Of a stretch of 64,000 nucleotides of DNA, positions 22,762 through 33,859 are shown one piece after another. The stretch is taken from positions 1 to 64,000 of the forward strand of contig JAAMPI010000049.1 in the NCBI GenBank assembly GCA_013054445.1, written 5' to 3'. The stretch's first letter is position 1. The number at the start of each line of letters is the position of its first letter. Both the position numbers and the translations under genes were made by a program. This stretch comes from Cudoniella acicularis. Lineage: Eukaryota; Ascomycota; Leotiomycetes; Helotiales; Helotiaceae. The notes beneath the pieces were generated by a model, which was not told the origin of the DNA, did not search any database, and saw only the letters and a list, made by a program, of their open reading frames with translations.

Positions 22762-25503
22762 TCAACGTTGACTCCCCTTTGCCACAGCATCCAAATAGCT
22801 AAGCAAGAATCCCTTATCAGCTGGAGAAATAGGAGTCTGGCTTCCCCGTCTTGGTGCGGCCCCTTCACCAGATACAAGACTCCCTACCCTGGATCTTGGC
22901 GCAGCTTTCATGGGTAGTTCAGTCGTGTCCATCAGAGGTAGAATGTCCCTCCCAGGTGGCGAATTCATCATTGATTGAGATTTCCCAAACAATGATAGTA
23001 ATGTTTGCTTGTGATCGGGAGGGTTGCCGTTACGATGATCGATTGGTGCCATAGCAGGTATCGGAGCGGTGGTTGGTTGGATGAGGGTTGGGGATTGCAC
23101 CAAAGTAGGGGACTGCGTTACTCTTGAAGCATTGACTTGGGGACGCTTCAAAATTTGAGGTTGGAAGGGCTTCGCGGGAGCTTGTGATGATTGATTTTTG
23201 TTCTCGCGTAAGGTAGTTTTCTTCCTGTTAGGCTTGGATTGTCCTTCGTAACCTGAACCATTTTCTGACCGAGTTTCACTGTCGCTTGTTTGCGGGGGAC
23301 GCGAGAGAATTTGGATAGCTCTGAAGGGTAGACTTGACTCTGGATTGAGCACAGGCACTGATCCATTGTTTGCCATGTGATCCGGAGTTCTCTTATCATT
23401 CAGTAAAGCAGATGTTGTAGAGGCGTTGGTAGATAATGGCTCAACTGCGGATAGTTCGACTGCTGATGGTGTGGTACTTGTAGGCAGGGCAGTGGCAGAA
23501 GTTGGCTTCGAAAGTAAAGCAGGTTGTGCAGTAGGACTTTTGAATATTCCTAGAAGTGTAGACTTGTGCGCTTCGCTTATAGGTTGTTTTGGTGTAAGTA
23601 CGCCTGGGTTTATATTGGTAGCATTGTGTTGCACTATAACAGGAGGAGGCGGTGCCATAGGACCTGACCGCGAAGCTTCAACTGCAGGAAGTTCTTGGGG
23701 TTGTGCTCGTGGGGCTGTTGTTGGTGCCTCAGCAAAACGTCGGAGAGGCAGATCATTGGCGGTTGAAGCTTCATCGCCTACATGATCGTGATTTTTGAAT
23801 GCATTGAGAAGGGCGAGAGAATGGCTAGTTAGCTTTGGTGTCTGCTTTATGGTAGTTGGAACCATTGGAGCATGCAGTCCGGGAAATTGTGGGTTTTCCA
23901 CGGCGATCGAGACGGTCGAGGTTAAGTGAGCTGTAGGATTTTGTAGAATAGGTTGTGGGACCACGGGAGAGTGCACAGGCCCCCCAGTAAAGACAGCTCT
24001 TTGCACATGTGGTGGAAGAGGTTGGGGGTGAATAAGATGTTGAGGCTGATAAGGATGTGGATTTCCTTGAGGTCTTGGAAGATTTTGCTGGGCCATGTTG
24101 TGGCCTTGCTGAAAATGTGACATGTTGGCTGGAGGGCCATTTTGGATATTTGGTTGGCCGTAGGTAAAATAGTCATCTCGTTGTTTTATAGGAAATGCAG
24201 GTGGGGGCGGCATGCTTGAGAAGTGCGGGGGCCGCGGAGGATGGTGATGTGGGGGTTTTAGGCATGGGTGGCTGGACGTCGACGTGTTCCAGAGGGGTGC
24301 GAGGGGGGGCATTTGCCGGAGAGGGTTGAGTACCTCCTAATGGTTTGCTGTGGAGCAAGGCAAGTAGAGCTTCCCCTGAATTCTTTGTTGATGATGAATG
24401 AGCACTAGCTTCGGCCTGTAACCCTTGAGTAGAGGGTTGGATTTTGAGGAGCCGGCTGAGAGCAGCAGTTGCACCTTCCAATGTGTCCAACTCTGGTGCC
24501 GGACGTTTTTCGTATGTTGAATTTTGGGCAGCGGATTCTGCTCCTTGGTCTTCCTCGGTCAAGAGTTCATCATGGCTCATACCTGCTGACAGGTATTGAT
24601 TGCTTGTAACCCGTTTCGCATCTTTCTTTCTCTGTTCAATAACCCATTTCCTAAGAGGTACCAAGAATGGAGCAACCATGTAGAACTTGTTCGGGTTTGC
24701 ATTTGGTGCTTCTGGTTGTTGTTGCCCTTTCTTCCTGAAAGCCGGAAGCTCTGATAAACGCCACCATTGAATCTTGCTGATCTCTTTTCGTGTCCGGGGT
24801 TGGAAATGTGTGTCCATAGGTACATTTCTGAATACGAACAAACGCATCTGCTGTTCGCGCATATTGACTTCAATGGACTTGACATCTCTATTCTCGAGCA
24901 CAAGGCCAGCAGCTTCTATCTCAAACCCAGTTTCTTCATATACCTCGCGAATAGCGCAGGTCAAGTCGTCTTCGTCCTTGGCAATCTTGCCACGCGGGAA
25001 ACTCCAGCTTGCTCCTTTCTTCCAGCCCTTTACCAGCACGACGGAATCCATGTTCTCATTAAGCATGATGGCCCCTCGGACAGGAACTCGTGTCTTATAA
25101 GCAAGGAAGTCTTCGAAAGCTCGCATATGATGGCCTTGCGAGAACGGTGACAGTAGTGGACAATGAGCGAAGATTCGTAAACAGAAGTTGCGGAGGGACA
25201 TGGACGGAAGGGATGGGTCTAGAGGCCGAATGAAGTCCTCGTAGTACCATTGTGCTTCTTCGACTTGAAAGCATATTCGAGGGATATCTTTGAGATCATC
25301 CTCCGGTAGATTGATAATAAAACGTACGCAAAGATCGTCGAGCCCTGAGCGCTCACTTGGATTAGCTCTGTTATGGACTGCGCATTGGTAGGTACGAAGT
25401 AGTCCACCCAAGGCAGGTATGAAATGGTTGCAAGCTCCGCGCAATCTATTCGAAGTCTTTTGCTGTACTTACATTCTTCGAGCTTCAGGTTTCTCTCTGT
25501 CAT
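22762..25503 (-). CDS. dcp2: mRNA decapping enzyme DCP2 (frame broken by one base)
   Basis: Exon 1 (25473-25503, MTERNLKLEE) joins over a 128-nt intron to exon 2, giving WLDDLCVRFIINLP, the Dcp2 box A domain. The Nudix box lies at residues 129-151 (GK...REVYEETGF, with the catalytic glutamates). Dcp2 cuts the m7G cap from mRNA in the cytosol and P-bodies. The first frame stops at 24173, while a second frame carries a long Pro/Gln-rich tail to 22762. The switch falls near residue 376, at a G5 run (24251-24255), and one base fewer makes it continuous (about 870 residues). Helical leucine-rich motifs occur before the break (EALLALLHSK) and after it (LALLNAFKN, TLLGIFKS, TLLSLFGKSQ, FLLSYLDAV). 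In yeasts such motifs bind Edc3 and Pat1. Confidence 0.93.
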
Positions 25504-26336
25504 GTTGCTTTCCCTTTATAAGCATATCCACGACTCGAAGTTGTTATGGTGGGGGGACGACACGGAGTCAGTGCCTGTCGCCCAGATTCACGAAGCTGAA
25601 GTCGGATGGCACTTCCTGAATCGCGATCTCGTAGCGGTGGAGTGTGGTGGGGTGGGGGAGAGGTGAAGTGGCAAATGGTGTTTGTTTGCGATGAGTTCTG
25701 TGGATGGGTCGGCGCATGAACGATGAATGTGTGTTTGGGGCGCGGTTCGCGATGCTTTCCAGAGATGCCAACATCCAAAGTCCAGACGATCGAGTGTGGC
25801 TGTGTATCTCCGCTCGTTCTAGCCACAGTCACAGTCACTAGCCACAAATCCACGATCGCCAACTTTATCGCCTGACTAGCCGCACAACTCTGAATGACGT
25901 TGGTGTGGGGAGCAGGGGTGGTGTGAATCGCCTGAAACTTGAATAAAAGGCGCTGAAGAGGACGAATGATGCCAACATTTTGCATACACTAATGCTTGCA
26001 TAGAAACATGGAATTTCTATTAAAGGCCCTACTTCCCAGTCGTGTCCTTTGATCCAGAACAAAATTTAAGTCTTTGCGACAATCCAAAGCTAAGAATAGC
26101 GACGCGCAAGACCAGCGCTTTTTCGAAACAAAGGTACGGGGCAACGCCTACCAGTCAAGTAATCCGACACAATACACGAAGCAACGCCACAGGTCGCCAC
26201 ACTTGAGCTTTTTGAGCCCGGGGTCGATTGTTCTACTCCACCTTCAATACAAATACACGACTGTTTCCTTCCATTTTCTTCATAAAAACAGCAATACACA
26301 CGTACCTTTTAATACACCGAACACCAATCAGCCAAG
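25504..26336. other. Divergent promoter space of dcp2 and the DUF4112 gene
   Basis: 833 bp. Overlapping frames on the minus strand (25500-25985) lack domain features. Nothing else recognised. Confidence 0.45.
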
Positions 26337-27331
26337 ATGACGACCGCAATAGCAAAAATGGTTAGCAAGAAGATTTTGGGGGAGACAATGGCAAATAACT
26401 TTGGAAAAGAGGTATTTCAACTTTTACTATGTTGCCATGATACTTGCTAATTAGAATGTAGGATCCATATTTTGAGACCGTTCCTGCGACCCGCCTTGAT
26501 GGGACACCTTCCACCAAAAAGACTAAGAAAAGGCGCAAGGCATTACCTCCAGGAATATCAGAACAGGATGGCAAGGTTCTCACGAAGGTCAAGAGAAGAG
26601 CCTACCGCCTTGACAACAGTCTTTTCAACTGCTGCGGAATCAGGTTTGGCTGGAGCAGTGTCATTGGAATTATTCCTGTGTAAGTTCAAGGTTCCAAACT
26701 ACAACATATTCTTGCTAATCCTTTCCCAGCATTGGAGATGCTCTTGATTGCTTCATGGCACTGATGGTCCTCAGAACCTGCCAGCAAGTTGAAGGCGGAC
26801 TGCCGAGGGAAGTTCAAGCGAAAATGATGTTTAATATCATTTTTGACTTCGGCATTGGACTGGTTCCGTTCCTAGGGGATCTTGCGGATGGTGGGTACCA
26901 CAAAGATCACCATGCAAGGGAACAAATCTTACACTAATAATCAACTACTAGCTATGTTCAGAGCCAATACCAGAAATGCTGTCGTGCTGGAGAAATATCT
27001 TCGTCAGAAGGGCGCAAGAACTCTCGAAGAGCATGGTCACCGTCGTGGTTCCGATCCAAGCGATCCAGACGGATTTGACGCCAGAGTAATAAGAGAGGAA
27101 AGCCCACCACCACAATACACAGAACAGCCTTCCTCGAGACACGGCAATGGGAATGGTTCTTCAGTAACTCAGCAACAAAAAGCCCCAGAGACCAAGAAGG
27201 GTGGTTGGTTCGGGTTTGGAAGGAAGCAGAAGCAAGCAGATGTCGAATTGGGCCACCATCGACAAGAAATGCGCAGGCAACAAAACCTTCAAAACGCACC
27301 AAACGAAGGCTCTAGGCGCGATAGGTATTGA
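26337..27331 (+). CDS. DUF4112 family protein
   Basis: Four exons (26337-26411, 26462-26679, 26730-26890, 26952-27331) with introns of 50, 50 and 61 nt; 277 residues. Residues about 80-175 form the DUF4112 core: RFGWSSVIGIIPVIGDALD, then FDFGIGLVPFLGDLAD joined across the last intron to AMFRANTRNAVVLEKYLR. The core has two short hydrophobic stretches and could associate with membranes. The N terminus is very basic (KKTKKRRK), and the tail is polar and Gln-rich with a PPPQY segment, a possible WW-domain ligand. The family has no known activity in fungi. The splice sites are firm because each junction restores the conserved core. Confidence 0.85.
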
Positions 27332-28125
27332 GGAGTCTGTGCTACACTCTTCAAGTTGAGCTTGTTCGAGTAGTACTTCGTACTTGTATTTGATTGAGCG
27401 TTTTTTTGCATTGCGACGGAGTTTGTCTACAGTTACTCCCGAATCTCATGGGTACTGCAGCGGCCTTTCTGGATACCCAATATCTCTAGAGTCTCATAAT
27501 AAATCCAAATTGATGCTTTGAAAAGGGCGCAGATTGCTGAAGTGACAATGGCTCGCAGGTGAAAAGAGGGTAGCACACCAGAGGAGCGATACTCAAAAAC
27601 TGTGAGCCTTTTTTTGAGCGGTCCGGGATCTCGCGATATAGAGACCTATCCCTGGAATACAGATAAACAGATAAAAATATTAGGAGGGGTATTGATTTTC
27701 TAAATACCTCTGTATTTGTGGATAACTCAGTAGCTTGATTAGCAAATCTCCACAAAATGACCGACAGTGTGCCACATTTTTCTGCATTACGGAAGGGTGA
27801 CTGAGGATAAATGATCATGTCTAATTGAAGTCTCCACTCAAGAAGCGAAGCCCTCAGAAAGCAAGGTCTATGTCTCAGCTACCAACCTACCTGGTACAGG
27901 TACCGTACCTAGGTAGTTACGCGTCGCGACTCGCTCTTTCCTCGCCCAGCCACCGAGCAACACGCTACAGGGATTCGCGTAAGAGCCGAAAAATACCTAA
28001 CGAAAGTCTTCTTAAGGCGTGTCTCCTCCATCAACAAACCTGCAACCATCGATCAATCTGCAGTGCCTCTTTCCAATCGACCTTCCCTCACACAATTACA
28101 TTCCTCAAACCTTCAACCAGCCATC
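27332..28125. promoter_or_regulatory. rnr2 upstream region with an MCB box
   Basis: ACGCGT (MluI cell-cycle box) at 27919-27924, about 200 bp before the rnr2 ATG, inside a CG-rich patch (gcgtcgcgac). In yeasts MBF binds this site and drives S-phase genes including ribonucleotide reductase. Function here is inferred from that precedent. The rest of the 794 bp shows no gene. Confidence 0.5.
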
Positions 28126-29572
28126 ATGACTACTCAGATAACTCCATCCAAAACAGTATGCCTTCCATTGCCACCCCATCACTCCACCACTCCTTCCATC
28201 TCTTTGTCGCGTCTCATTCACTGACATAAATATAATAGGCCGCGTCTGCCATTGAGGGCCTCAAGATGGGTGACTCTCCTGTCAAGAAGCTCGACTTCGG
28301 CGCTGCTGGCAAAGAGAACGTGCCTTTCAATGCCGATGCGCCAATCGTTGACGACACCGAATTCAAGAAGCCCATTGTGGAGGGAGTTAATACAGAGAAG
28401 GCTGTCGTAGTCGCTAAAACTATCAAGCCTGAGGAGGCTGATGAGCCACTGCTTCAGGAGAACCCGCACCGCTTCGTCCTCTTCCCGATCAAGTATCATG
28501 AGGTAAGTCGCGTCGATACGCGTAACGCGTAAAGTGCTTGAATATCAGCTGACTTTTCTATAACAGATCTGGCAGATGTACAAGAAAGCCGAGGCGTCTT
28601 TCTGGACCGCAGAAGAGATTGACCTTTCGAAAGACCTCCACGACTGGAACAACCGTCTCAATGACGATGAACGCTACTTCATTTCCCATGTTCTCGCATT
28701 CTTCGCAGCCTCTGATGGAATTGTCAACGAAAACCTTGTCGAACGTTTCAGCGGCGAAGTACAAATCCCAGAGGCGCGTTGCTTCTACGGTTTCCAGATC
28801 ATGATGGAGAACATCCACTCAGAAACATACTCTCTCCTGATCGACACGTACATTAAGGAGCAAGCTCAACGAACATATCTCTTCAATGCCATCGAGACCA
28901 GTAAGTTTGTCGCGTAAATTCACGGCTACATCCCACTGATGCGTCGTGTAGTTCCTTGCATCAAGAAGAAGGCCGACTGGGCAGTTCGATGGATCCAAGA
29001 CAAGAGTTCCACCTTTGCTCAGCGCCTGGTAGCATTTGCCGCTGTTGAGGGTATCTTCTTCAGTGGTTCATTTGCATCCATTTTCTGGTTGAAGAAGCGT
29101 GGTCTGATGGCTGGCCTAACCTTCTCCAATGAGCTCATCTCTCGTGACGAGGGTCTCCACACTGACTTTGCATGCCTACTCTTCTCCCATTTGAAGCACA
29201 GACCTAGCAAGCAGGCCGTTCAAGACGTTATTACCGAGGCTGTCGAGATCGAGCAGGAGTTCTTAACTGAAGCTCTTCCTTGCGCTCTCCTCGGCATGAA
29301 CTCAAATCTCATGAAGCAGTACATCGAGTTCGTTGCTGATCGTCTCCTTCTCGCCCTCGGAAACGATAAGGTTTACAAATCCGCGAATCCATTCGACTTT
29401 ATGGAGAACATCTCTCTTGCCGGCAAGACAAACATTCTTTGAAAAGCGTGTTGGTGATTACCAAAAAGCTGGTGTTATGGCCGGTACACAAAAGAAGCAC
29501 GAGGACACATCTGCTCAAACAGAAGCTAAGGCAGAAAACGGCGGAGACTTCAACTTCGACGAGGACTTTTAG
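28126..29572 (+). CDS. rnr2: Ribonucleotide reductase small subunit (frame broken by one base)
   Basis: Four exons (28126-28155, 28239-28502, 28567-28900, 28952-29572) with introns of 83, 64 and 51 nt; about 415 residues. The class I R2 fold is unmistakable: [82 protein letters not shown]. It houses the diiron-tyrosyl radical centre needed to make dNTPs. Near the end the frame reads SLAGKTNIL and then TGA at 29440-29442. Dropping one base in 29431-29437 gives the universally conserved [20 protein letters not shown] and the acidic C-terminal FNFDEDF that docks on the large subunit. No intron can explain the break. Confidence 0.95.
28518..28530. promoter_or_regulatory. Two MCB boxes inside rnr2 intron 2
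   Basis: ACGCGT at 28518-28523 and again at 28525-28530, separated by a single base, inside the 64-nt intron. The intron thus holds two copies of the motif also present upstream of the gene. An intragenic control role is inference. Confidence 0.35.
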
Positions 29573-29991
29573 ATGTTTTGTATCAAATCTTGTTGGGTTA
29601 TTGGCGTTTGGGAGGGAACTCATCTCTGTATATTGATGCATTGCATATTCTCTTCTCTCGGATCCGTTGCATAGATGGCGTGGTCGCCGGGTGCAAACGT
29701 GTTGGCTTTTTGTATCAGGATACTTTTTTCTACTGGCGTTGGGAGTTGGGCCTGGATGCAATCATGGTGATGAGCTGGGTGGCATAACGAAGATAATAGA
29801 GCAGAAATGAAAATGTTCCTTTTGATGTCAACTTGAACTTCTTGAGATGCATGAGGCATATCAGCCATCTAGAATCCTGTCGAATGCAACATGCTATGCC
29901 ACTTTCCAAACGCCCTTAATGCAACACCATAATCGAAGCCCTTAGGAGTAGGGACCCAACACCCGTCTCGTAAACCAGTGTAGCCACTATC
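29573..29991. other. Convergent 3' flanks of rnr2 and srp21
   Basis: 419 bp with no recognised feature beyond the two presumed 3' UTRs. Confidence 0.5.
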
Positions 29992-30543
29992 TCATTTCTT
30001 TCCCTTCTTTTTTCCCTTCTTGCCACCCGCCCCTCCACCAGCATTGGCCTTTCCTCCTTGTGCACCGGCGCCCAACGTCTTTTCTGCCTCCACAACTGGG
30101 GTCGCAACTCCACTGCCCGCTTCTCCTCCAGCGCCTACAACAGTACTTTCGTCCTCCTTCAATTCAGGCAAGCCTGCCATAGGCCGCGCTAACCGTCCCA
30201 GTATCTGGATTAATCTTCCCACTTCCGCCGCTTTATCCGTGGAATATTTCAATGTTGTGCCGGAAACCGGGTCGTATGTTTTGAGGGTTAGAGTTGCTAC
30301 GACTGGGGCTGGTGTCGAGGCGTCCGAGGCCGCAGAAGTGGTTGTGGGCTTTGCGACTCGAGGTTTGGATTTAGATTTCGAGTTTTTAGGATGGGGGACG
30401 TTGTATTTGGTTGTTATGCGCGTCTGTGTATAGTCAGATTTTGGAGGCATAAAGGGAGGTAGAGCACTTACGGTGGAGGGCCGGGCTTGGAGAAGGAGGG
30501 TGGATTGGGTTAGCCATAACTGGGCTGTTTCTAGGTAAGGCAT
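29992..30543 (-). CDS. srp21: Signal recognition particle subunit SRP9/SRP21
   Basis: Two exons (30472-30543, 29992-30423) with a 48-nt intron (gtaagt...acacag) whose length is a multiple of three and which has no stop, so it is easily read as coding. Removing it joins LLLQARPST to TRITTKYNV, the expected SRP9-21 sequence. Product 167 residues. LTLKTYDPVSGTTLKYSTD and AAEVGRLIQILGRLAR form the SRP9-like alpha/beta fold, which binds the Alu domain of SRP RNA with SRP14 in other eukaryotes. The C terminus is a Gly/Lys-rich basic tail (KKGKKKGKK). ATG at 30543 opens MPYLETAQLWL, as in the family. Confidence 0.9.
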   Translation of the reverse strand: MPYLETAQLWLTQSTLLLQARPSTVSALPPFMPPKSDYTQTRITTKYNVPHPKNSKSKSKPRVAKPTTTSAASDASTPAPVVATLTLKTYDPVSGTTLKYSTDKAAEVGRLIQILGRLARPMAGLPELKEDESTVVGAGGEAGSGVATPVVEAEKTLGAGAQGGKANAGGGAGGKKGKKKGKK

Positions 30544-30992
30544 CTTGAGATTGTGCGCAATGGAAGTTCTCTAGGTTATGAGATTTAGAGACTGTGGAAA
30601 GGAGGTCGCGTTGCGCAATGCCTTGAGCTTTGTGGTTGAATGAAATCGTGGGTTGCGTAGTGGGGAAAATGTTCCAAGCAAGGCTGAAGATTGAGGTGTG
30701 GGCATTTGGCCAAGCGAGCCAAGTTCATCTCATCTCATGGCTCATCCCCAACCTCTTCTTCATCCTCAACCACCGAAGGAAAGACACTAACACTATCTAT
30801 TTCATAAATAAAAAACCAGCTCGATGTTATTGGGGTTGACTCACACGGGGCTCCACGACACTCAAGTGAGTCACGCCGCAGATTTCAGCCACTTTGAATT
30901 GTTTATACGTCATTTGATTCGATTGCTTCACAATCTGATCTGATATTTCCATCTCTTGCTCTAGGTCATATTTAAATTTAACTCTTGGAGAT
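30544..30992. other. Spacer upstream of the F-box-like pseudogene
   Basis: 449 bp of AT-rich promoter space; nothing specific seen. Confidence 0.45.
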
Positions 30993-31765
30993 ATGTCTTT
31001 CAAGATCGACTCCCCAAAGTATAACCTTCCACTTCCGCTGGAACTACGCCTAAAGGTCCTTCGCGAGCTCTTGGTGGTAGACTCTGACGTACCTCGTATT
31101 GATCTCTCACGCAAGAAAGACACAAGTCAGAACGCCATTCTCATTCACTTAGGGATTCTGAGTGGAGTATCACGAGAATTGCATGAAGAAGTACATCAGG
31201 TCTTCTTCGGACAGAATGTTTGGCTTTTACAGCTTTTGGTTCGTCCGCCATCTCCAACTTTCGGGCTTCTGAGTACCAATACAACTTTGGGAATAATATC
31301 TCTTTGGGAATAATATCTCGTTGAGGAGTTGAGGCTTTTGCACGCATTCGGGATGTTGTGATCAGAATTGCTGGACTAGACTATTCTCGCATTGAAGAGC
31401 AGAAGGAGAGATTGGAGGAGATTGTGCAATTGCTGAGTCAAAGCCGAGGCATGCAGCAGTTGCATGTTGTATGGATTAACCTATTTGGCCTTCATCCAGA
31501 AGCACAGATAGCGCGGTACCTTCATTGGAAGGCGAGGTATGGGTCACAACAAATAACAACATTGAAGCAGAGTCAGAAGGAGGAGGAACTGACATTGGAA
31601 CCTCTAAAAGAGTTGAGGGGTTCGCAAAAAGTATCTGTAACGGGCCAAGTGAGTAAAGAATGGGCGACTTGGCTAGAGAACTGTATGAAATTGGACTATG
31701 GAGTGACTGGGCCTGAATTTGAGCCGAAGAAAGAAGAAAATATAGCCTTTTCAGGCGCAAAATGA
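30993..31765 (+). pseudogene. F-box-like/2EXR-like gene broken by a 17-bp duplication
   Basis: ATG 30993 opens a frame with LPLPLELRLKVLRELLV, then AILIHLGILSGVSRELHEE and VFFGQN, the pattern of short fungal F-box-like proteins. The frame stops at 31312-31314 just after a direct tandem repeat. A second frame (31323-31765) continues with VEAFARIRDVVIRIAGLDY and a polar C-terminal half. The exact 17-bp duplication (31286-31302 and 31303-31319) shifts the frame by two. Without one copy the two halves are in register, but one TGA (31322-31324) remains, which a C-to-T change of CGA would explain. Function unknown. Confidence 0.6.
31286..31319 (+). repeat. Exact 17-bp tandem duplication
   Basis: tttgggaataatatctc occurs twice without a spacer (31286-31302, 31303-31319). 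It lies inside the broken F-box-like frame and causes its frameshift. Confidence 0.9.
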
Positions 31766-32241
31766 TGAGCAGAGGTTGGATGGATACTTGCCGTATTGCA
31801 AATGCCTGAATCAGTACTAAATTTATCACCTCTTCTCATTCTCGGTGCTGTGTTATTTTCTATTTTCTAGCAGATAAGCGAATCTACAAGATGTTTCTTG
31901 ATAACCACTTAGAAGCAAAATCTAGCAAGCGAGAAAAGAGCTTCAGAAGATAGAGTTATTTCCAGATTAAGAAACATTTCCATCCGATGCGCATCATACC
32001 CCACAAACAGCCCCGCGCTTCAAGTTTAAGTGGGTCTCAAAGTCATCAGCGGCTCTGCGGGTACAACCTTTTTTGTCACAACCACATTTATGACTCAAAT
32101 AATAGAAACTTTCTGGACACTTCCAAAACACGATTTGCGAGAGAATCTGCACAGATCTTCTCTCGGTATCACTACACACCTAATTTTAGCACTTTAAAAC
32201 GCAAGAATTGCTTCTAAAATTCCCCTCCCGAGACACGCGAC
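31766..32241. other. Spacer upstream of the DUF1308 gene
   Basis: 476 bp, AT-rich, promoter of the next gene. No other feature seen. Confidence 0.5.
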
Positions 32242-33859
32242 ATGATGGATACAAACGGAATGGGAGACCACCAGGACCAAATAGGTAGCTCGGAGACTAC
32301 GAACACGCTCAACGGGAAAATGGAGGAGCTAGCTGTTGCGGAGCCTGTCACGGAGGTCCAGCAGACGGTAGAGAACGCCGATGAGATCGACGCAGAAAAG
32401 TTGGCGTCGGAGATGCAGCAGAGATGCAGGACTCTCCTGGCAGAATTGGAGCAGTTTCAAGCATACTTGAAGCAGAAAAGGAAAGAGCATGGTGTGGAAT
32501 TGAGGACTTTCAAAACTGGTCTCCAGGCTGAGATGAAGTTAATAGATAAGGTTGCTGTTAATTTTATTTGGGTTTTGCCTGTCTTGCTAACCATCATTGT
32601 AGCTTGCGAGTAAGGATGTGTCCACGAGAATTGTTCATTCATTAAGATCGTCGAACTTTTTGTTTTATGCCACCGTCTGGGCGACAGCCAAAACGTGCGT
32701 GGGAATCGCAGCACTAAGTCGACGCTTTTACTGGATACCCGAGAAAACTACATCGAACGTCAATGGTAACAGCACTACCCCTGTGACGAGACGAAAATCA
32801 CACAGCGTTGTTGTAGATATTGTTTGCCGGGACGGACTAGAATGGGTTAAAGTCTCCTCAAATACAGAGAAACGAATTATATGGGATTTGGCAAAAGCTG
32901 GTTGGGTTGGAGATTCCTCCGGTGAAGAAAGCGAAGCCGAAGAGGATGATGATGATGAGCCTCAAGGTCTCTTAAAACAAGCAGAGGCTCTCATGAAAGC
33001 ATCCCGCGCCACCAGAATCAGATACCAACATCCCAAAGTTCGTCTTGTGCTACCAAGGATATCAAATTCCCCAAAGGCAAAAGAGGTCGCCCAAGTGCTT
33101 CAGAAAATACGAAATCTAGGTGTAACAGTGCAAACATCCGAGGAGATATTAGCAGAGCCTTCTCTAGCAGATGTAATCGAACGCCTAACCGCAGATCGAT
33201 TCGACACATTTTCCGATGTGCTAAACATCGACTGTACAGTACTGCTGGCTTTTATCAGTGACTTGTCACACGGTCGTGTTGAGCCACAAGATTGGCACAA
33301 CAAAATGATCTCACGGCAAAGGGAGATGGAAGCCGAAGAACAACTTCTACCATGCAGTATATGGCCGGCATGTACGTCCAAGAAACTGGTCTGTACCCGG
33401 GAAGCTGCTGTTCGAATGCAAGAAATCGTGGATATCATAGGCACGCCTACAGAAAAGACACGAGCGGATTTTCTGGTGGATTTGTTTGGGAATTCTCAGT
33501 CAACACCGCAGCAGAGGCTGGATGGCTTTCAAAATCTCTCAGACTATCCAATACCTCAGGATTGGAAGTTGCCGATTGAGATTATCGAAGTGGATGTCGC
33601 TGCTCTCAAAAAGGACCTCCCACCTGCCGCAAGCATATTGTCGGACTCTCTGTCTACCATAAATGCTTCTGTATTTCTCTATGGATGGGCAAGTGGGAAG
33701 ACAACTGTCAGTAGCAATCGGACTGTTGCCAAGGAGTTTGAAGCCACTATTGAAGAGAATCGTGTTGAGGAAGAAACAGGAGGACCCGATATCTGGTTAT
33801 GTTCGACAACACGATCACTGGTTGGTAAAGAGAAGCAGAGAAGGGGTGCCAATGACTAG
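32242..33859 (+). CDS. DUF1308 family protein (C7orf25 homolog)
   Basis: Two exons (32242-32550, 32603-33859), 52-nt intron with a GCTAAC branch site but a weak donor (gttgct); 521 residues. The N-terminal 100 residues are acidic and helical (EKLASEMQQRCRTLLAELEQ), the middle has SNFLFYATVWATAKTC, and the core VVVDIVCRDGLEWVKVSSN with IIWDLAKAGW is the DUF1308 hallmark. A short acidic Asp/Glu run sits near 215-230. The C-terminal half contains a PINx-like region (VLNIDCTVLLAFISDLSHG) and LCSTTRSLVGKEK. The family is conserved from fungi to humans, with no defined activity that I can cite. Codon use and length look normal. Confidence 0.85.

Noticed and set aside
24173..24312. An intron joining the two dcp2 frames
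   Set aside because: The only GT...AG pairs there have poor donors (gtcgac) and would remove sequence that reads naturally once a single base is dropped.
25500..25985. 161-codon minus-strand frame upstream of dcp2
   Set aside because: Covers the dcp2 5' region, has no features, and the true start exon is short and well supported.
27825..28229. 134-codon frame overlapping the rnr2 start
   Set aside because: It runs through the rnr2 leader, first exon and first intron in another frame and has low-complexity composition.
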